11,221 nt of DNA, from the NCBI GenBank assembly GCA_003024985.2, contig PXIH01S0018518.1. One strand, written 5' to 3'. The DNA comes from Euperipatoides rowelli (lineage: Eukaryota > Onychophora > Udeonychophora > Euonychophora > Peripatopsidae). Below are positions 8,364 to 11,221 of the stretch, in pieces. Below the pieces are notes generated by a model that saw only the letters and a program-made list of their open reading frames with translations, was not told where the DNA came from and did no database searches. Position 1 is the first letter of the stretch; each line of letters opens with the position of its first letter. The translations under genes were made by a program, and so were the position numbers.

Positions 8364-8382
8364 AATAATGGCTACCATTATT
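8364..8382. repeat. Short inverted repeat with 3-base loop
   Basis: AATAATGG and CCATTATT flank CTA, giving an eight-pair perfect stem. No T-run or coding end is next to it that would suggest a terminator role. Confidence 0.5.
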
Positions 8383-8584
8383 TTAAATTATAGAAAACTT
8401 TGATTTGGATTATACAGGACTGGTATACATATATTTTTATGCACAACAGGGGGTGTTTATAACCCAATTGTTTAAATACTTATAAAAATAGAATATATCA
8501 GTTTCAAAGGTTATTAATCATTAAAAACAATATTTTTTATTATTTAATTAATGATTACAATAAAGCTATAATTTAAATATTACC
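8383..8584. other. A/T-rich DNA, no gene seen
   Basis: I see nothing beyond A/T-rich sequence and a weak inverted pair (TTAATCATTA near 8512 with TTAATGATTA near 8548). Confidence 0.5.
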
Positions 8585-9140
8585 TACAGTATTTTTTTTT
8601 ATTTTAAAAAAATATATTTACAACTAAAATTACACATGCATGTAGTTATTATTTACTACTATACATTAAACTATATATCGCTTTAGCCTATCTATGCTTA
8701 TGTATCAACTAACATAATAATATTTACTTCTACAATGAATCAAAAATAATTATATAATATTAGAAACTTATATAAAATAAAAAAATATATAATTCTCAAT
8801 TAGTACAATGTTCATTGGGTTTGATATTAACAAAAAATTGCACTTTTTTTAACATTCTACCTATTTTTTTAAAAAAAATCTAAACATAATTACAACTTAA
8901 AATATGTATACATGTACTATACGTTAAACTGTTTATTGCGTTATCTAAGCTTATGTAGTAACTAAAAATAATAATATTTAGTTCTACAATGAATCAAAAA
9001 CATTTATACAATTAAAAAATTATATGAAATAACCAAAATTATAATTCTAAATTAATACAATGCTCCTTGTGATTGATAGGCTATTAAAAAAATTGCGCTT
9101 TTTCTTTTTCCTTTTAACATTCCGTTTATTTTATATATTA
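8585..9140. repeat. Diverged tandem duplication, unit about 270 bp
   Basis: Copy A (about 8585-8857) and copy B (about 8858-9140) follow the same order of blocks: CTATACRTTAAACT, an ATATCGCTTTAG / TTATTGCGTTA pair, GCTTATGTA, ATAATAATATTTA, TTCTACAATGAATCAAAAA, AATTCT-AATTARTACAATG, and AAAAAATTGC followed by a T-run and AACATTC. TTCTACAATGAATCAAAAA is nearly identical in both. Substitutions and small indels are spread along the length, so the duplication is old. Neither copy encodes a protein. It could be a two-unit satellite remnant or an element's 3' non-coding region, since it lies just past the end of the minus-strand ORF1 relic. Confidence 0.78.
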
Positions 9141-9189
9141 AGTTTTCAGATCAATACTCCAATTTAAATTAGTCCTTATTATTTAGATT

Positions 9190-10492
9190 GGATTTTTTAA
9201 TTGAACTTCATAAACTTTTTGTTATCCGTTATCTGTTTACTATTATTTTTCAAATTATTTTTACAGTCATTTTGAAATTTTTTTTTTCATCTTCTCTTTA
9301 CTATCAAAATTTCGCTAATATCAGTTTTATCCCTTCTGTCTGAATTTTCACTTTTTTCATATAGCGTACCTGTAACCGATTGATGTTATAGACATAATCA
9401 TTGCAATCACCTTCAGTTATGTTATTAGCCTATCCCTTTTTTTTGATCATGTAGTGTTTCAACTAAATCCGAATTAGTTACAAAATCACATTTTAACAAT
9501 TCCTGTTGTGTAATGTATTCATATTTACTTGTCTTCTTTGTCAATTCCTTACGTTTACAAATTTCAAACTTATCAACTTTATTCTTCTCATTATTAGAAA
9601 CAGCATTTCATTGAGATGTTTTAAAATAATTTACGGTATTCGCTAAAGTAGGAACTTTTGAATTATTGTCTTGAAGTTTGCTTTTATACCTATTTCTTCC
9701 TGGACATTTTTTTACCTGTGTCCTTCCTTTAAACAATCAAAACACACTGACTGTCTTCCACTTACTGTAATTAAAGCTTGTCTATCATTTATTTTGGTTA
9801 AGTGGGGTATATCCTGTTTCGTAATATTTTCCTTCAATATTGCTCTTACATTGATAACATTAGATTTAATTCTAATATTTTAAATTTCTTCATTTTTAAT
9901 ACACAATATTTTGACAAATTGTTCTAGTTGAGTTTTAATTACCTGATTATCTTTCATAATAGGCAACCACTGTATCCTTTTATTAATAGGTCTAAATTTA
10001 GTAAACAAGTTGGCCGGAACCACGTTATAATTATCAAATTCCACAAATTGTTGTTCCAATTTCTCCTTACTGGAATTATCAAGAATTCGATGCCAAAAAA
10101 CTTTGCATTTTTAGGAAATAAATGCTTTTTATAGTACCAAACCACTTGTTGTCTAGAACTGCTTCTAAAATACTGTTGACATTTATTACTGTATCAACAT
10201 CATCGCTAAACAATGTAAAAACGTACCTTGTATCTGTGCAAATTGAGCTCAATATTTTAACCTCATATTTCAGCATTTTAAGAAATTTAACAAACTTTTC
10301 TGAATTAGCATTAGTGTCTAAAACAATTTTCTTCAAAGTTATTAATATCCAATATAAACTTATTATGCCGTTATGAGTTATTTAATTTCAACTTGTTAAA
10401 TCTAGTATCCTTAACTATCACCAATATACCGGAAGTCCCCTACAACATTTTTGAATGATTTTTTTAGACCCATTGTGTGTTGTTTGGTCCAT
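9190..10492 (-). pseudogene. CCHC zinc-knuckle ORF1/Gag-like protein of a retroelement (decayed)
   Basis: The minus strand shows a decayed protein of about 430 codons. A possible start is the ATG at 10492-10490 (MDQTTHNGSKK). A clean frame from 10336 to 10079 reads KKIVLDTNANSEKFVKFLK and VFTLFSDDVDTV. After a frame change a second long frame (10095-9712) reads through WLPIMKDNQVIKTQLEQFVKI, probably an RRM-like fold. It continues through IPHLTKINDRQALITVSGRQ into CFDCLKEGH, with one stop at 9880-9882. The first three zinc ligands are Cys (9744-9742), Cys (9735-9733) and His (9720-9718). The fourth Cys (9706-9704) is put out of frame by what looks like a single missing base. A charged K/N-rich tail with many stops follows to about 9190. 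RRM-like plus SGxxxxCxxC is a layout seen in ORF1 of several non-LTR retrotransposons and in related insect CCHC proteins. Which clade is uncertain, and no RT lies directly downstream. Confidence 0.68.
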
Positions 10493-11166
10493 AGTATTAA
10501 CATTAGGACCAGTTATAGCGGTCAAGTAAAATTGTTGTAAATCATAATTATATAACTTTAAAAATATAAAAACTTTAAAACATGAAAAAAAAAAAAAATA
10601 TTAAATTATCATACTTTTTTTTAGTATTTAAAGATAGATAATTTGCAGATATAATCATTAATTGAAACTCTCAATCCGCAGGTGGTAAACTCCAGTGATC
10701 TTTTAAAATAGAAAAACATGTCATTTAATCCGTTGTTGTAGCCATATCAAAGGTGCTACAGACTCAATTTTATTTTTTAATCAAATCACACAATTTTCCT
10801 CTACAAACACTGAATAAGGTGTTTAATTAATAATTAAGATAAATATTTAAGAAGTTGGAGAACTTAATACCATATCAGTCAAAATTTGAAAAGTGCCACC
10901 TTGTGAAAAAAATAAAATTTGATAACCAAAAGACATTTTTTACAACCAAAATTACTATCATGACTTAGAAAATCTTTTTTAATTTTTAATTTTAAATAAA
11001 TTTTTAAGGAAAAAAAATTACATATAATAAAAGTAGACTAATTCAGTTATATATCAGCAAAAGATCAGATTTTAATCCATTTATTTTTAGACTTATGATA
11101 ATCCAAAACTTAGTAACAAGCTTAAAAAACCTAAATCAGTTTTTTTTTTCTGATCGTAACTGATTT
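10493..11166. other. A/T-rich DNA, no gene seen
   Basis: If the ORF1-like relic came from a non-LTR element, its 5' untranslated region would lie here. No pattern of tandem 5' repeats or promoter boxes could be made out. A/T runs dominate. Confidence 0.5.
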
Positions 11167-11221
11167 GTGTGTGTATATATATATACTGTATATATATATA
11201 CTGTATATATATATATATATA
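11167..11221. repeat. TA-rich microsatellite with CTG interruptions, cut by the window edge
   Basis: A short GTGTGT run passes into alternating TA, broken twice by ATACTGTATA at a spacing of about 18 bases. The array ends with more than ten TA dinucleotides at the last base of the window, so its true length is unknown. It is strongly self-complementary. Confidence 0.9.

Noticed and set aside
9671-10376. Three plus-strand open frames (70, 68 and 84 codons)
   Set aside because: They are antisense to the zinc-knuckle ORF1-like relic on the minus strand.
1-11221. CRISPR array, bacterial operon, defence system or phage region
   Set aside because: There are no regularly spaced repeats, no ribosome-binding sites before open frames, and all recognisable proteins are decayed eukaryotic transposable elements.

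Overview
The window looks like non-coding nuclear DNA of an animal, most likely an invertebrate and perhaps an arthropod. It is very A+T-rich (roughly three quarters by eye). It has no intact gene, no bacterial-style gene packing and no rRNA or complete tRNA gene. What can be read is a graveyard of decayed transposable elements of several classes. The species cannot be named from the sequence. No open reading frame in either strand looks like a live host gene; the longer ones are chance frames or antisense shadows of the element relics.

Layout. 1-1070 is A/T-rich with no gene. 1075-2140 (minus) is the integrase end of a Ty3/gypsy-type LTR retrotransposon pol. The zinc-binding H2C2 region, catalytic core and C-terminal module can be followed through stops and frame changes. 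It abuts a plus-strand fragment of a LINE reverse transcriptase (2166-2670). 3779-4060 (minus) is a short retroposon (SINE) bounded by a perfect 14-bp target-site duplication and a poly-A end. 4490-4949 is a non-autonomous DNA element with terminal inverted repeats and a probable TTAA-type target site. 5036-5299 (plus) is the C-terminal tail of a LINE ORF2 read in one frame with three stops. 5300-6910 is an A/T desert.

Right half. 6912-7157 (minus) is a LINE endonuclease-domain remnant, directly followed by a Tc1-like transposase remnant (about 7160-7672, minus). 8011-8172 (plus) is a second member of the same SINE family as 3779-4060. 8168-8296 is a 64/65-bp tandem duplication. 8585-9140 is a diverged tandem duplication of about 270 bp. 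About 9190-10492 (minus) is a decayed ORF1/Gag-like protein with a CCHC zinc knuckle, probably from another non-LTR element. The window ends in a TA-rich microsatellite that runs off the edge.

Nothing here forms a working operon or system; the parts share only a history of insertion and decay. The most useful observations are the paired SINE copies, which may define a tRNA-derived family, the TIR element, and the nested or abutting junctions between element relics.
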